Assembly (NCBI GenBank): GCA_903822435.1
Contig: CAIJPE010000218.1
Coordinates: 1-57,759, forward strand
Direction: 5' to 3'
Length of the DNA: 57,759 nucleotides
Origin: an uncultured beta proteobacterium
GTDB lineage: Bacteria > Pseudomonadota > Gammaproteobacteria > Burkholderiales > Burkholderiaceae_C
The notes under the pieces: model-generated
What the model was told of the DNA's origin: nothing
What the model saw: the letters and a program-made list of their open reading frames with translations, nothing else
The model's database searches: none
Part shown: positions 40,725-50,027 of the stretch, piece after piece
Position numbering within the stretch: position 1 is the first letter of the stretch
How the letters are laid out: each line of letters begins with the position of its first letter
Program-made: the position numbers and the translations under genes

Positions 40725-40756
40725 GGGCAATCCTGGGCGGCGTCAGACCCAGCTGA

Positions 40757-41296
40757 CTAGGCAAGAGATCGTAGCGCGACCCGTACGGCGTCGCCCACCC
40801 GGATGCACCCGCCCTGGAGCACCCGGGCCGTGAGCCCGCCGTGCCCGCGCATCGCGTTGTACCCGCCGGGCCCGAGGGCTGCTTCCATTTTCGAACAGGG
40901 GTCGCAAGGGCCTGTGATCTCCAGCACCACCTCAGGCCCGAGGTGCAGTTGCAGGGGCTGGTCCGCGAAGGGCGACCGGGCGGCCAGCAGGTTCAGCCCG
41001 GCAATCACCAGGTTGCGACGCAGCACGGCGGCACTCAGGACGGCGCGGCCTGTCCAGGCGGCCAGCAGCGGCAGGTGCTCGGCCTGCAACAGGGTGACCT
41101 GACGCTTGCCGCCACCGGCGGGCCCCTGGGACCGGGCCCTGGCGGCTGTGCGGTCGCCCTGCAAGCCGGATCCGGCGATCGCCAGTGCCTGGGCCGTGGA
41201 GACCGCGGCAACGCCTCGGGAGGGCCTCAGCCAAATCCCTTCCAGACGTCCACTGGCCGCCGTGGGCCGCGTGAGGGCGCGCAGATCACCCGCCAC
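40757..41296 (-). CDS. MOSC domain protein
   Basis: About 179 residues forming one MOSC domain, a fold related to the molybdenum-cofactor sulfurase C-terminus. Signs are L-E-G-I-W-L-R-P-S-R-G, G-D-R-T-A, L-R-R-N-L-V-I-A-G-L-N-L-L-A and the key G-P-C-D-P-C-S-K-M-E with G-L-T-A-R-V-L-Q-G-G. The start is uncertain. The GTG at 41296 fits the domain, but the frame stays open to a GTG at 41416 with AAAGAAG upstream, which would add 40 low-complexity residues. It could act in detoxification of N-hydroxylated compounds; that is general family knowledge only. Confidence 0.75.
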   Translation of the reverse strand: MAGDLRALTRPTAASGRLEGIWLRPSRGVAAVSTAQALAIAGSGLQGDRTAARARSQGPAGGGKRQVTLLQAEHLPLLAAWTGRAVLSAAVLRRNLVIAGLNLLAARSPFADQPLQLHLGPEVVLEITGPCDPCSKMEAALGPGGYNAMRGHGGLTARVLQGGCIRVGDAVRVALRSLA

Positions 41297-41442
41297 GACG
41301 CTGGAAGTCGGCAAGGCCGGCGGCGGGGTCACGGCTGCCGCTTTCGCAGGTCTTGCAAGCTCGGCAGCCCCATAAGTTAGGGCTGACCAACCGGCAAAGC
41401 GTTGAATAGACTCCACGTAACATCTTCTTTCACGACACCGCC

Positions 41443-43314
41443 ATGCCATCAACCAAGGCCAGGGTCCGCCAACGCGCATTCACCCGGCGGCGCTTCATCC
41501 AGTCGTCGGCGGCACTGGGCGCACCCTGGATGCTGCACCCGGCCCAGGCGGCTACCACCTTCGAAGCCTACACCAGCGTGACCTCGGCCAAGCCCGGCGA
41601 GACCCTCCGATTCTTTGCCCGCGACCCCGCGGGCAGCACCCTGCTGCCCACATCCTGCGTCCTTGAAGTGTCCCGCTTCGGGGCGCCCGACCTGACGGTG
41701 CTGCACACCACGATCGCGGTCTACAAGCAGAGCGTGCCCTCGGATGCATCGGTCAATGGCTGCCGATGGCCCGCGGTCTACAGCCTCGTCGTTCCGACCA
41801 CCTGGCGCACCGGCCTTTACTACGCGTCCTTCGGCACGGGTGCCAAGGCCTGCTACGTGCCCTTCGTGGTGCGGCCGGCGCAGCGCCGGGCGGGCGTCAA
41901 CGTGCTGGTGCAGATCCCCGTCAATACGGTGCAGGCCTACAACAACTATGGCGGCAAGAGCCTGTACGACTTCAACTCCACGGGCGGCGTCCGCGCCTCG
42001 TCGGTGTCCTTCGACCGGCCGCTGATCGATCCGAAGGCGTATGGCTTCGACGGCTGGACTTCCACCTTCGTGCATTGGCTCGAGGCCAAAGGCTATGGGG
42101 TGGACTACTGCACCAGCATCGACCTGCATCGCGAAGGCGCCACGCTGCTGAGCTCGGGCTACAAGCTGTTCATGACCGCCGGCCACGACGAGTACTGGTC
42201 GCTGCCCATGCGCCAGAACCTCGACGCCTTCGTGGCGGCGGGCGGGAATGCCGCCATCCTGAGCGGCTGCACCAGCTACTGGCAGGTCCGCTTCGCCGAC
42301 AGCACCAACCGCAGCCTCGTCTGCTACAAGTCGGCCGCCGATCCCAGCACCAATCCGGCCACCAAGACGATCAACTGGCGCAGCCTGACACCCTCCAACC
42401 CCGAGAACTCCACCTTCGGCCTGAGCTTCTTCAAGGGCGCGTCGTGGACCAGCTCGTATCCGCGGCCGCAGACGCCTTTCGTGGTCAGGCAGCCCGCGCA
42501 CTGGGCCTTTGCCGGCCTGTCCTTCTCGCAGGGCGCCAGCTTCGGCGCCGGCTATGTCGGCTATGAGACGGACGCGGCCGATTTCCGCACCAGCCTGGCG
42601 GGCCAGTTCCATCCCACCGGCCTGGACGGCAGCCAGGCCACCCTGCGCATCCTGGCCCAGGCCGACGCCAGCGACTGGAACGCCCGCGCGCAGGCCTACG
42701 GCTTGCCGGGAGAACAATCGGGGTATGGCGCCGTGGCCGTCTTCAGCCGCGGCGGCAGCCAGGGCACGGTCTTCAATGCGGGCAGCACCGACTGGGTGTA
42801 CGGCTTCACGCCCGAGCTCAACGGCCAGGCACCCACACCCCTGAGCCTGATCACGCAGAACGTCATCGCCAAGCTGTCTGCCACGTTCAGCGAAACCGCG
42901 GAGGTCCGCCGCTGGAGCAACAACCCCGGCAGCCCCACGCCGTCCTGCTACTTCACGATCGGCGCCGAGGTGCCGGCCGGCAAGCCGCAACTCGAGGGCA
43001 CCGCCTTCGTGGCCCTGGCGGCGCCAGCGGCCAACACCACGCCGGTGTACAGGTTCCATTCGACCTTTGACAGCGCACTCAGCGGCGTGCGCTTTCACTA
43101 CGCCACCGACCCCAACTACCTCGCCACGCTGGGCTGGGTGCTCGAGGGCGTGGCCTTCCACGCCTACGCCAGCCAGACTCCGGGAAGCGTGCCGGTGTAC
43201 CAATTCCGCCGCTCGGACGCCGATGGTCGGATGGTGGTCGTGTTCAGCACCAGCGCCGACCTCGGCGCGGGCTGGACGGCGGACGGGCCGGCCTTCTTCG
43301 TGCCTGCGGCCTGA
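41443..43314 (+). CDS. Tat-exported DMFase-beta-like protein with DUF5648 repeats
   Basis: A 623-residue secreted protein. A twin-arginine signal (T-R-R-R-F-I-Q near residues 14-20, cleavage after A-Q-A near 36) suggests export in folded form. The body (about 40-500) resembles the N,N-dimethylformamidase beta-subunit C-terminal domain family, with N-T-V-Q-A-Y-N-N-Y-G-G-K-S-L-Y, A-G-H-D-E-Y-W-S and S-G-C-T-S-Y-W-Q-V. The C-terminal 120 residues hold two DUF5648-like beta repeats (P-V-Y-R-F-H and P-V-Y-Q-F-R). It is divergent from the MOSC gene. No alpha subunit is present, so enzymatic activity is unproven. Confidence 0.8.
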   Translation: MPSTKARVRQRAFTRRRFIQSSAALGAPWMLHPAQAATTFEAYTSVTSAKPGETLRFFARDPAGSTLLPTSCVLEVSRFGAPDLTVLHTTIAVYKQSVPSDASVNGCRWPAVYSLVVPTTWRTGLYYASFGTGAKACYVPFVVRPAQRRAGVNVLVQIPVNTVQAYNNYGGKSLYDFNSTGGVRASSVSFDRPLIDPKAYGFDGWTSTFVHWLEAKGYGVDYCTSIDLHREGATLLSSGYKLFMTAGHDEYWSLPMRQNLDAFVAAGGNAAILSGCTSYWQVRFADSTNRSLVCYKSAADPSTNPATKTINWRSLTPSNPENSTFGLSFFKGASWTSSYPRPQTPFVVRQPAHWAFAGLSFSQGASFGAGYVGYETDAADFRTSLAGQFHPTGLDGSQATLRILAQADASDWNARAQAYGLPGEQSGYGAVAVFSRGGSQGTVFNAGSTDWVYGFTPELNGQAPTPLSLITQNVIAKLSATFSETAEVRRWSNNPGSPTPSCYFTIGAEVPAGKPQLEGTAFVALAAPAANTTPVYRFHSTFDSALSGVRFHYATDPNYLATLGWVLEGVAFHAYASQTPGSVPVYQFRRSDADGRMVVVFSTSADLGAGWTADGPAFFVPAA

Positions 43315-43402
43315 GCCCCCCTTCGGACGCGGCGCGGCGACAATCATCCGTGGCTGAGGCATCAGCCAGGCGCACCTTCGCGCTGCCTTCCGATCCGAAC
43401 CC

Positions 43403-44584
43403 ATGAACCGCAAGCTCCTGCTGCTGGCGCTGTGCCAGGGCTTGTTCCTGTCCAATAACGTCACCTTCATGGCCGTCAACGGGCTGGTCGGCCTGGGCCT
43501 GGCACCGGCGGCCTGGATGGCCACGCTGCCGGTGGCCGGCTACGTGGCCGGCGGGGCGCTGGCCGCGCCGCTGGTGGCACGGCACCAGCGCGCGTTCGGC
43601 CGGCGGCGCACCTTCCAGCTGGGATTGCTGGTGGCCATGCTGGCCTCGGGCCTGTGCGCATGGGCCGTGGTGGGACGCAACTTCTGGCTGCTGAGCGCGG
43701 CCACCTTGCTGGCCGGCTACTACAACGCCAACGCATCGCTGTACCGCTTTGCCGCGGCCGAACTGGTGGCCCCCCCGATGAAGGAAAAGGCGATCTCGTG
43801 GGTGCTGGCCGGCGGCATCCTGGGCGCCGTGGTGGGCCCGAACCTCGCCACTGCGGCGCGGGATGCCCTGTCACAGCCCTTTGCCGGGGCCTACCTTGCC
43901 CTGGTGGGCCTGGCCGCCCTGTCGATGGGCGTGATGCAGTTCATCGAGTTTCCGCCGATCGAGGCCCCGGGCAGCACGGCCGGCCGAGGCCGGCCGCTGC
44001 GCGAGATCGCCCGGCAGCCCACCTTCGTTGTGGCGGTGGCGGGCTGCGCGCTGGGCTATGGCGTGATGAACCTGCTGATGTCGGCCACACCCATCGCGAT
44101 GGCGCAGTGCGCGCACCCCTTCTCGGCGGCGGCCCTGGTGCTGGAATGGCACGTGGTGGGCATGTATGCGCCCAGCTTCTTCACGGGCAGCCTGATCAAG
44201 CGGGTCGGCGCCTTGCCGGTGATGGCCTGCGGCCTGGCCCTGAACCTGGTGTGCGTGCTCATCGCGCTGTCGGGCGTGGACCTCATGCACTTCATGGCTG
44301 CGCTGATCAGCCTGGGGGTGGGCTGGAACTTCCTGTACATCGGCGGCACCACGCTGGCCACCAGCACCTACCGGCCCGAGGAACGCACCACCGTGCAGGC
44401 CACCGTGGACTTCTGCGTGTACGCCACCATGACCTGCACGGCCTTCGGCTCCGGCGCGCTGGTGACCACGGGCGGATGGCAGGCCATGAACATCGGCTCG
44501 CTGCTGCCGCTGTCGCTGCTGGCCACGGCGCTGCTGTGGCTGGCGTTCCGGCAACGAGGCGGCATGGCGGTGCCCGCTCGGTAG
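43403..44584 (+). CDS. MFS transporter
   Basis: A 393-residue permease with about 12 hydrophobic segments and the loop 2-3 type motif R-H-Q-R-A-F-G-R-R-R after helix 2. It resembles YfkF/YttB-type exporters of the major facilitator family. There is a long central loop around residues 185-200. The substrate is unknown. It follows the Tat-exported protein gene after 88 bases on the same strand and precedes the DUF1800/DUF1501 pair. Confidence 0.88.
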   Translation: MNRKLLLLALCQGLFLSNNVTFMAVNGLVGLGLAPAAWMATLPVAGYVAGGALAAPLVARHQRAFGRRRTFQLGLLVAMLASGLCAWAVVGRNFWLLSAATLLAGYYNANASLYRFAAAELVAPPMKEKAISWVLAGGILGAVVGPNLATAARDALSQPFAGAYLALVGLAALSMGVMQFIEFPPIEAPGSTAGRGRPLREIARQPTFVVAVAGCALGYGVMNLLMSATPIAMAQCAHPFSAAALVLEWHVVGMYAPSFFTGSLIKRVGALPVMACGLALNLVCVLIALSGVDLMHFMAALISLGVGWNFLYIGGTTLATSTYRPEERTTVQATVDFCVYATMTCTAFGSGALVTTGGWQAMNIGSLLPLSLLATALLWLAFRQRGGMAVPAR

Positions 44585-44721
44585 CGACGCCATGGCGGCT
44601 CTGCCCGCGTGGCAGAGTCCGCACCGCTTTGCCGCACAGCAACACCGCTGGGAAGCGGGCCGGTGGATCATGCAGCGAAACGCACACCGTCGTGCGGCAG
44701 GCAAGAAGGAGCAGGATCCTC

Positions 44722-44739
44722 ATGGCACCCCGGGCATGA
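44722..44739 (+). CDS. Possible 5-codon leader minicistron (M-A-P-R-A)
   Basis: An ATG at 44722 with AGGA 5 bases upstream (44713-44716) and AAGGAG at 44706-44711 opens a 5-codon frame. Its TGA overlaps the ATG of the DUF1800 gene (ATGA at 44736-44739). The main ATG has no ribosome site of its own, so ribosomes may load at the minicistron and restart. This is inferred from spacing only. Confidence 0.3.
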   Translation: MAPRA

Positions 44740-46307
44740 ACCGCCGCACCGCCACCTTGATCGGTACCCTCGCCCTGGCCCTTTCGGGCACAGTTCTGCA
44801 CGCCCGCGCGCAGGGCAGCGAGGCCGCCGCGCTGCATGTGTTGAACCGGCTGAGTTTCGGCCCGGCCCCAGGCGACATCGCCCGCGTTCAGCAGATGGGC
44901 ATCGAGAGCTACATCGACGAGCAACTCAACCCTGATCGCCTGCCCCTGCCGGCCGCCCTGCGCCAACAGCTCGATGGCCTGGAGACGACCCAGCGCACGC
45001 AGCGCGAACTGGTGGCGCAGTTCAGGGCCAAGGCCCAGGCGGGCCAGGACGAGCCCGACGACGCCAAGGCCCAGCGCCGGCAAGCCCTGCAGCGGGTGGC
45101 GCTGGAGGCCGGCCAGGCCCGACTGCTGCGCGCCATTCAGAGCCCGCGCCAGTTGCAGGAGGTGATGGTCGACTTCTGGTTCAACCATTTCAACGTCTTC
45201 GCGGGCAAGGGCCTCGACCGCGTGCTGGTCGAGAACTACGAGCGCGAAGCCATCCGTCCCCACGCCCTGGGCCGTTTCCGCGACCTGCTGGGCGCCACGG
45301 CGCGGCACCCGGCCATGCTCTACTACCTGGACAACTGGCTGTCGGCCTCGCCGGGATTCAAGCCCTCGCGGGCAGGCGGGCCGCTGTCCAAGGCCACGGG
45401 CCTGAACGAGAACTACGCCCGCGAACTGATGGAGCTGCATACCCTCGGGGTGGATGGCGGCTACACCCAGGCCGACGTCACCGAGCTGGCCCGCATGTTC
45501 ACGGGTTGGACCATCGCACCGCGAGGCGGCGGCGCGTCGCTGTTTGCCTTCGACGCCCGCCGCCACGACGATGGCGAGAAGCACTGGCTCGGTCACGCGG
45601 TGGCAAGCCGCGGGCAGGCCGAAGGCGAGTGGGCGCTGGACGTGCTCGCCAGCCACCCAGCCACGGCGCGGCACCTGGCTTATCCGCTGGCTCAGGCCTT
45701 CGTGGCCGACGAACCACCGCCTGCCCTCGTGGACCGCCTGGCTCGACGTTACCTGCAAAGTGATGGGCAGATCGCCGCGGTACTCAAGACCCTGTTCGAC
45801 AGCCCCGAATTCCGCGACCCCGCGCGCATCGGCACCAAGTTCAAGACGCCGTACCGGGCCCTGGTGTCCTCGGTGCGGGCCGCGGGTGTGCCCGTGACCA
45901 ACGTGAGGCCCCTGCTGGCCGCGCTGTACCAGCTGGGCATGCCGCTCTACGGTTGCCCCACGCCCGACGGCTACAAGAACACCGAAGCCGCCTGGTTGAA
46001 CCCGGATGGCGTCACCCGCCGGGTCGGCTTTGCCACCGCACTGGCCAGCGGGCGGCTGCCCTTGGCCAGGCCCTACGACCAGGCGGCCCCGGCGGCCGTG
46101 AACGCCCGTGCGCTGGCCCGCGATGCCGAGATGGGCACCGAGGTTCGCTTCAACCCGGCCTGGGCGACAAAGCCGGTGGATGCCGCCGACATCATGGCCA
46201 CCCTGGGCAGCAGCCTCTCCCCGCGCACGCGGCAGGCGGTGCTGCAGGCCGACCCTGCCCTGCAGGCCGCGCTGGTGCTGGGCAGCCCCGACTTCATGCG
46301 TCACTGA
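44736..46307 (+). CDS. DUF1800 family exported protein
   Basis: A 523-residue protein with a Sec-type signal peptide (about 1-26, ending H-A-R-A-Q-G) and the DUF1800 domain: H-V-L-N-R-L-S-F-G-P, W-F-N-H-F-N-V-F, N-E-N-Y-A-R-E-L-M-E-L-H-T-L-G-V-D-G-G-Y and A-R-M-F-T-G-W. Such proteins are almost always paired with a DUF1501 protein, as here, and are thought to act in the periplasm; no biochemical role is settled. The ATG at 44736 was chosen because it yields the signal peptide. Confidence 0.9.
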   Translation: MNRRTATLIGTLALALSGTVLHARAQGSEAAALHVLNRLSFGPAPGDIARVQQMGIESYIDEQLNPDRLPLPAALRQQLDGLETTQRTQRELVAQFRAKAQAGQDEPDDAKAQRRQALQRVALEAGQARLLRAIQSPRQLQEVMVDFWFNHFNVFAGKGLDRVLVENYEREAIRPHALGRFRDLLGATARHPAMLYYLDNWLSASPGFKPSRAGGPLSKATGLNENYARELMELHTLGVDGGYTQADVTELARMFTGWTIAPRGGGASLFAFDARRHDDGEKHWLGHAVASRGQAEGEWALDVLASHPATARHLAYPLAQAFVADEPPPALVDRLARRYLQSDGQIAAVLKTLFDSPEFRDPARIGTKFKTPYRALVSSVRAAGVPVTNVRPLLAALYQLGMPLYGCPTPDGYKNTEAAWLNPDGVTRRVGFATALASGRLPLARPYDQAAPAAVNARALARDAEMGTEVRFNPAWATKPVDAADIMATLGSSLSPRTRQAVLQADPALQAALVLGSPDFMRH

Positions 46308-46343
46308 AGCCCGGCCATCCCCATCCTTTCGAAAGCACACGCC

Positions 46344-47624
46344 ATGGACCGCCGCAATTGGCTCCGACACGCCGCCCTAGCCGGCACCGCGCTCCTGCCG
46401 GTGGGCCGCGCCGCCTGGGCGGCCGCACCATCCGGCGCCGATCCAGCAGCGCACAAGCTGGTGGTGATCTTCCTGCGCGGCGCGGTCGACGGCCTGAACG
46501 TCGTCGTGCCCTATGCCGACCCCGGCTATCACGCGGGCCGCAGCACCATTGCGCTGGGTGCGCCCGGCAGCCCGGGCGGGGTGCTCGACCTGGACGGCAG
46601 CTTCGGCCTGCACCCGGCCCTCTCGCCCCTGATGCCCTTGTGGCAGTCGGGCAAGCTGGCCTTCGTGCACGCAGCCGGCTCGCCCGACGCCACCCGATCG
46701 CATTTCGACGCGCAGGACTACATGGAATCGGCCACGCCGGGCCGCAAGGGCACGCCCGATGGCTGGCTCAATCGCCTGCTCGGCGCCCTGCCTGGGGACC
46801 CGGCGAACCGGACTGCGCCCACCCGCGCCGTGAGCATCGGGCCGGTGCTGCCGCGCATCTACGCCGGTATCCAGCCGGTGGCCAACATCGCGGCGGGCAA
46901 GGCGTCGGGCCAGCCGACGGTGCTGGACCGGCCGAAGGTCGAGGATGCCTTCGGTGCCCTGTACGCGGGCGACGACAAGGTGTCGCAGGCTTACCGGCAA
47001 TCGCGCCTGGCCCATCGGGAAGTCATGGGCGCGATGAACGCCGAAGCCATGGGCGGCGACATGCAGCGCGAGATGCAAGCCGCGGACAACGGCGCGCCCC
47101 TGCCCTTCGGGTTTCCGGACGATGCGTCGCGGCTGGCGCGGCTGATGCGCAACGATGCCCGCGTGCAGCTGGCCTTCATGGCCCTGGGCGGTTGGGACAC
47201 CCACGCCAACCAGGGCGCCGCCACGGGCCAGCTGGCCCAGCGCCTGCAGCCGCTGGGGCAGGGCCTGGCCGCGCTGGCGTCAGGCCTCGGGCCCCTGTTC
47301 GACCAGACCGTGGTGCTGGTGATGTCGGAGTTCGGCCGAACGGCCCGGCAGAACGGCAACGGGGGCACCGACCACGGACACGGCAATGCCATGTGGCTGC
47401 TGGGCGGCCGCGTCGCCGGCGGCGGCCAGGTGCTGGGGCGCTGGCCAGGCCTGGGCGCTTCAGAACTGCACGAGGGCCGGGACCTGGCCGTGACCACCGA
47501 CTTCCGCGACGTGCTGACCGAGGTCTGCGAGCGGCATCTCCTGCTACCGGACGCCCGGCTGGCCGAGGTTTTTCCTGGCTTCAAGGTGGCCGACTCGGGC
47601 CGCCCGAACCTCATTCGGGCCTGA
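46344..47624 (+). CDS. DUF1501 family exported protein
   Basis: A 426-residue partner of the upstream DUF1800 protein, from an alkaline-phosphatase/sulfatase-like superfamily. The signal is twin-arginine-like (M-D-R-R-N-W-L-R-H, cleavage after A-W-A near 31). Domain motifs are K-L-V-V-I-F-L-R-G-A-V-D-G-L-N-V-V-V-P, G-L-H-P-A-L, G-G-W-D-T-H-A-N-Q-G and M-S-E-F-G-R-T-A-R-Q-N-G-N-G-G-T-D-H-G-H-G. It begins 36 bases after its partner. The next gene faces it, 34 bases beyond its end. Confidence 0.92.
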   Translation: MDRRNWLRHAALAGTALLPVGRAAWAAAPSGADPAAHKLVVIFLRGAVDGLNVVVPYADPGYHAGRSTIALGAPGSPGGVLDLDGSFGLHPALSPLMPLWQSGKLAFVHAAGSPDATRSHFDAQDYMESATPGRKGTPDGWLNRLLGALPGDPANRTAPTRAVSIGPVLPRIYAGIQPVANIAAGKASGQPTVLDRPKVEDAFGALYAGDDKVSQAYRQSRLAHREVMGAMNAEAMGGDMQREMQAADNGAPLPFGFPDDASRLARLMRNDARVQLAFMALGGWDTHANQGAATGQLAQRLQPLGQGLAALASGLGPLFDQTVVLVMSEFGRTARQNGNGGTDHGHGNAMWLLGGRVAGGGQVLGRWPGLGASELHEGRDLAVTTDFRDVLTEVCERHLLLPDARLAEVFPGFKVADSGRPNLIRA

Positions 47625-47658
47625 GCCCGGCCCTAAGCCTGCCCCCGGCCGCGCCTGC

Positions 47659-48852
47659 TCAGGGCGGCAGCAGGTAGTTGCCCGCGTCGAAGTGCACCAT
47701 CTCCTGCGCCGGATCACGGATGACGCCCAGCGGGTCCTCGCCGCGAGCCACCGCATCGAGCTGCCGGTGCAACAGCTTGCGCAGCAGGATGATGCCGCGA
47801 TCGCTGTTGACCAGATGCTCTTCCGAATGCCGGGCGATCGGCCCCTGGCTGACCTGCGCTTCGTAGTCGCCCGGGAAGTCCCGGTGCTCCGCTTCGGTCA
47901 GCTCTTCCCACAGCTTGCCGTTCAGGCGCGAGCGCATGCGCACCAGGTCGCCCTGGGCCTTCACGCGGCCCACCACGTAGATGCGGAAGTGGTCGTCGTC
48001 CATGGGCAGCACCCAGCCGATGGACTCCACGCGTCCGTACTGGCCGATGCGTGGGCTGGGGATGACGCGCAGCGTGGGCAGGGCCGCTTCGCTCAGGCGC
48101 CGCAAGGTCGAGCCATCGGGCAATTTGCGCAACGACACGGTGCGCACGCCGATATCCGAGAGCTCCCAGCTCACCTCGGGCATCACGGCCATCTGCTCGA
48201 CGAACTGGGTGCCACTGAACGTGGCGTGCAGCACGACCACGTGGAAGGGGTCGACGAGGTTCTCGTAGTGCTGCAGCCAGTTGCAGGGGATGATGGGCGG
48301 GCCGCCGCCGCCGATGCTGTCGTCGTTGGCCTCCAGGAACTCGCCTGGGTCGAGCCGCTCCAGGGCGCCGTAGCGCGGCAGGATGGGCTTCCTGTCCGGG
48401 GGGCCCAGGTAGGCCCACACCAGGCCGTAGCGCTCTTCCACCGGGTACCAGGGCTGGCGCACCTTGCCGCGGCTGCGCTCGCCGCCGGCCGGCTCGCACG
48501 GCTGCTCCAGGCAATGCCCCTGCACGTCGAAGAGCCAGCCGTGGTAGCAGCAGCGGATGCCGCCCGCCTCGACCTTGCCGTAGTAGAGCGAGGTGCCCCG
48601 GTGGGCGCAGCGCGGGTGCACGAGCCCCGCGCGGCCCTGGCCATCGCGAAAGAGGATCAAGGGCTCGCCCAGCACCCGCACCTGGCGTGGCGTGGCGCCG
48701 GCATCGGCAGCCAGGCCCACCGGGTGCCAGTAGCGCCGCAAGAGCTCGCCCATGGGCGTACCGGCACCGACCTCGGTCAGCTCGGCCTTGTAGCTCGGCG
48801 CCTTGCGGCCGTAGGCCGTGCCCGTGTCCGGGGAGATCGGAATCGTCTTCAT
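47659..48852 (-). CDS. Rieske-type aromatic ring-hydroxylating oxygenase, large subunit
   Basis: A 397-residue oxygenase of the phthalate 4,5-dioxygenase/VanA-like group. The Rieske [2Fe-2S] ligands are C82-A-H84 and C101-C-Y-H104. The mononuclear iron site reads D201-P-F-H204 and H209, preceded by N191-W-L-Q-H. No ferredoxin reductase or small subunit gene lies beside it, so electrons must come from elsewhere. It is followed leftward by no gene on its strand, and the Bug receptor gene lies 34 bases upstream of it in the same direction, suggesting linked uptake and oxidation. Confidence 0.9.
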   Translation of the reverse strand: MKTIPISPDTGTAYGRKAPSYKAELTEVGAGTPMGELLRRYWHPVGLAADAGATPRQVRVLGEPLILFRDGQGRAGLVHPRCAHRGTSLYYGKVEAGGIRCCYHGWLFDVQGHCLEQPCEPAGGERSRGKVRQPWYPVEERYGLVWAYLGPPDRKPILPRYGALERLDPGEFLEANDDSIGGGGPPIIPCNWLQHYENLVDPFHVVVLHATFSGTQFVEQMAVMPEVSWELSDIGVRTVSLRKLPDGSTLRRLSEAALPTLRVIPSPRIGQYGRVESIGWVLPMDDDHFRIYVVGRVKAQGDLVRMRSRLNGKLWEELTEAEHRDFPGDYEAQVSQGPIARHSEEHLVNSDRGIILLRKLLHRQLDAVARGEDPLGVIRDPAQEMVHFDAGNYLLPP

Positions 48853-48886
48853 GGGCGTGTCTGCGATGGGTGCTTCGGACCGATGC

Positions 48887-49903
48887 TCATTCCAGGGAGG
48901 TCAGGCCGGTGGCCTTGACCAGGGCGGCCCACTGCGGGAGTTCGGCCTTCTGTGCAGCAGCGAACTCGGCGGGTGTATTGCCCAGCGGCTCGAAGCCCAT
49001 GTCCTGCAGCTTGCTGCGCACCTCCGGGCTCTGGGTGATCTCGCGCAGCGCAGCCACCAGCTTGTCCACCACCGGCTGCGGCGTGTGGGCTGGGGCCAGG
49101 AAGCCCAGCCAGCTGTCCAGCAGGAAGCCGTCGTAGCCCTGTTCGGCGAAGGTGGGCACCTGCGGCAGCGTGCCCACCCGGCGCGCACCGGTGATGCCCA
49201 GCACCTTGATACGGCCGGACTGCAGGTGCGTGCGGGCTGTCGCCGGGTTGGCCCAGGCGGCATCGAGGACGCCGCCGAAGAGGTCGATGTGCGCCGCGCT
49301 CTCGCCCTTGTAGGGCACGTGCTCCAGCGGCGCGCCGGTCTGACGCTTGAAGAGCTCACCCGAGAGGTGCGCGGAGGATCCGTTGCCCCAGGTACCGTAG
49401 GTCACGCGGCCCTTGGCCTTGGCCCAGGCCACGAACTCCTTGAGGTTGCTGGCCGGACAGCTGGCGGCCACGATGAGCATGGGCCCGCCGGTGGCGATCT
49501 GGGTCAGCGGCTGGAAGTCGCGCAGCGAGTCGTATGGCACCTTCTGCTGCAGCATCGGCACGGTCGTGTGCGTGAGCGACATCGTCAACATCAGCGTGTA
49601 GCCATCGGGCGGCGCCTTGGCCACGGCATCGGCCGCCATGATGCCGCTGGCTCCGGGCTTGGGTTCCACCAGCACCTGCTGGGCCCAGCGCTGGGTGAGG
49701 CGCTCGCCGTAGATGCGGCCGATGATGTCGATGGGACCGCCGGCGGTACCGAAGGGGATCAGGCGGATGGGCTTGGCCGGGTAGGCCGCAGACGGCTGCG
49801 CGAAGGCCGCCCACGGCGTCGGCAAACAGGCCGCCGCGGCTACGGCCTGAAGGGCCTCGCGACGGCGAATCCGGGCGGCCACGGCCGGGGTGCTGGGCGG
49901 CAT
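48887..49903 (-). CDS. Bug-family tricarboxylate-type periplasmic binding protein
   Basis: A 338-residue solute-binding protein of the Bug (TctC) family that is greatly expanded in Burkholderiales. An arginine-rich signal peptide (R-I-R-R-R-E-A, cleavage after A-F-A near 35) is followed by Y-P-A-K-P-I-R-L-I-P-F-G-T-A-G-G, V-E-P-K-P-G-A-S-G and P-D-G-Y-T-L-M-L. No TctAB permease lies nearby. The likely ligand is a carboxylated aromatic or small acid for the Rieske oxygenase encoded just downstream. Confidence 0.92.
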   Translation of the reverse strand: MPPSTPAVAARIRRREALQAVAAAACLPTPWAAFAQPSAAYPAKPIRLIPFGTAGGPIDIIGRIYGERLTQRWAQQVLVEPKPGASGIMAADAVAKAPPDGYTLMLTMSLTHTTVPMLQQKVPYDSLRDFQPLTQIATGGPMLIVAASCPASNLKEFVAWAKAKGRVTYGTWGNGSSAHLSGELFKRQTGAPLEHVPYKGESAAHIDLFGGVLDAAWANPATARTHLQSGRIKVLGITGARRVGTLPQVPTFAEQGYDGFLLDSWLGFLAPAHTPQPVVDKLVAALREITQSPEVRSKLQDMGFEPLGNTPAEFAAAQKAELPQWAALVKATGLTSLE

Positions 49904-49990
49904 GTCGAACCTCCGATGGCGCCCCGAACTCGGGCTCCTTCGGAGCGAGCCTAAACCCGCGCCTGCGGCCGTGCAAAGGGGTTAACCGCA

Positions 49991-50010
49991 GGCAGGCAGG
50001 GCCGCCTGCC
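49991..50010 (-). terminator. Hairpin after the YXWGXW lipoprotein gene
   Basis: GGCAGGC (49991-49997) pairs perfectly with GCCTGCC (50004-50010) around a 6-base loop, 17 bases beyond the end of the leftward lipoprotein gene. No T-run follows, so it is a candidate rather than a typical intrinsic terminator. Confidence 0.4.
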
Positions 50011-50027
50011 CGGACGGGAGGCGCGCC

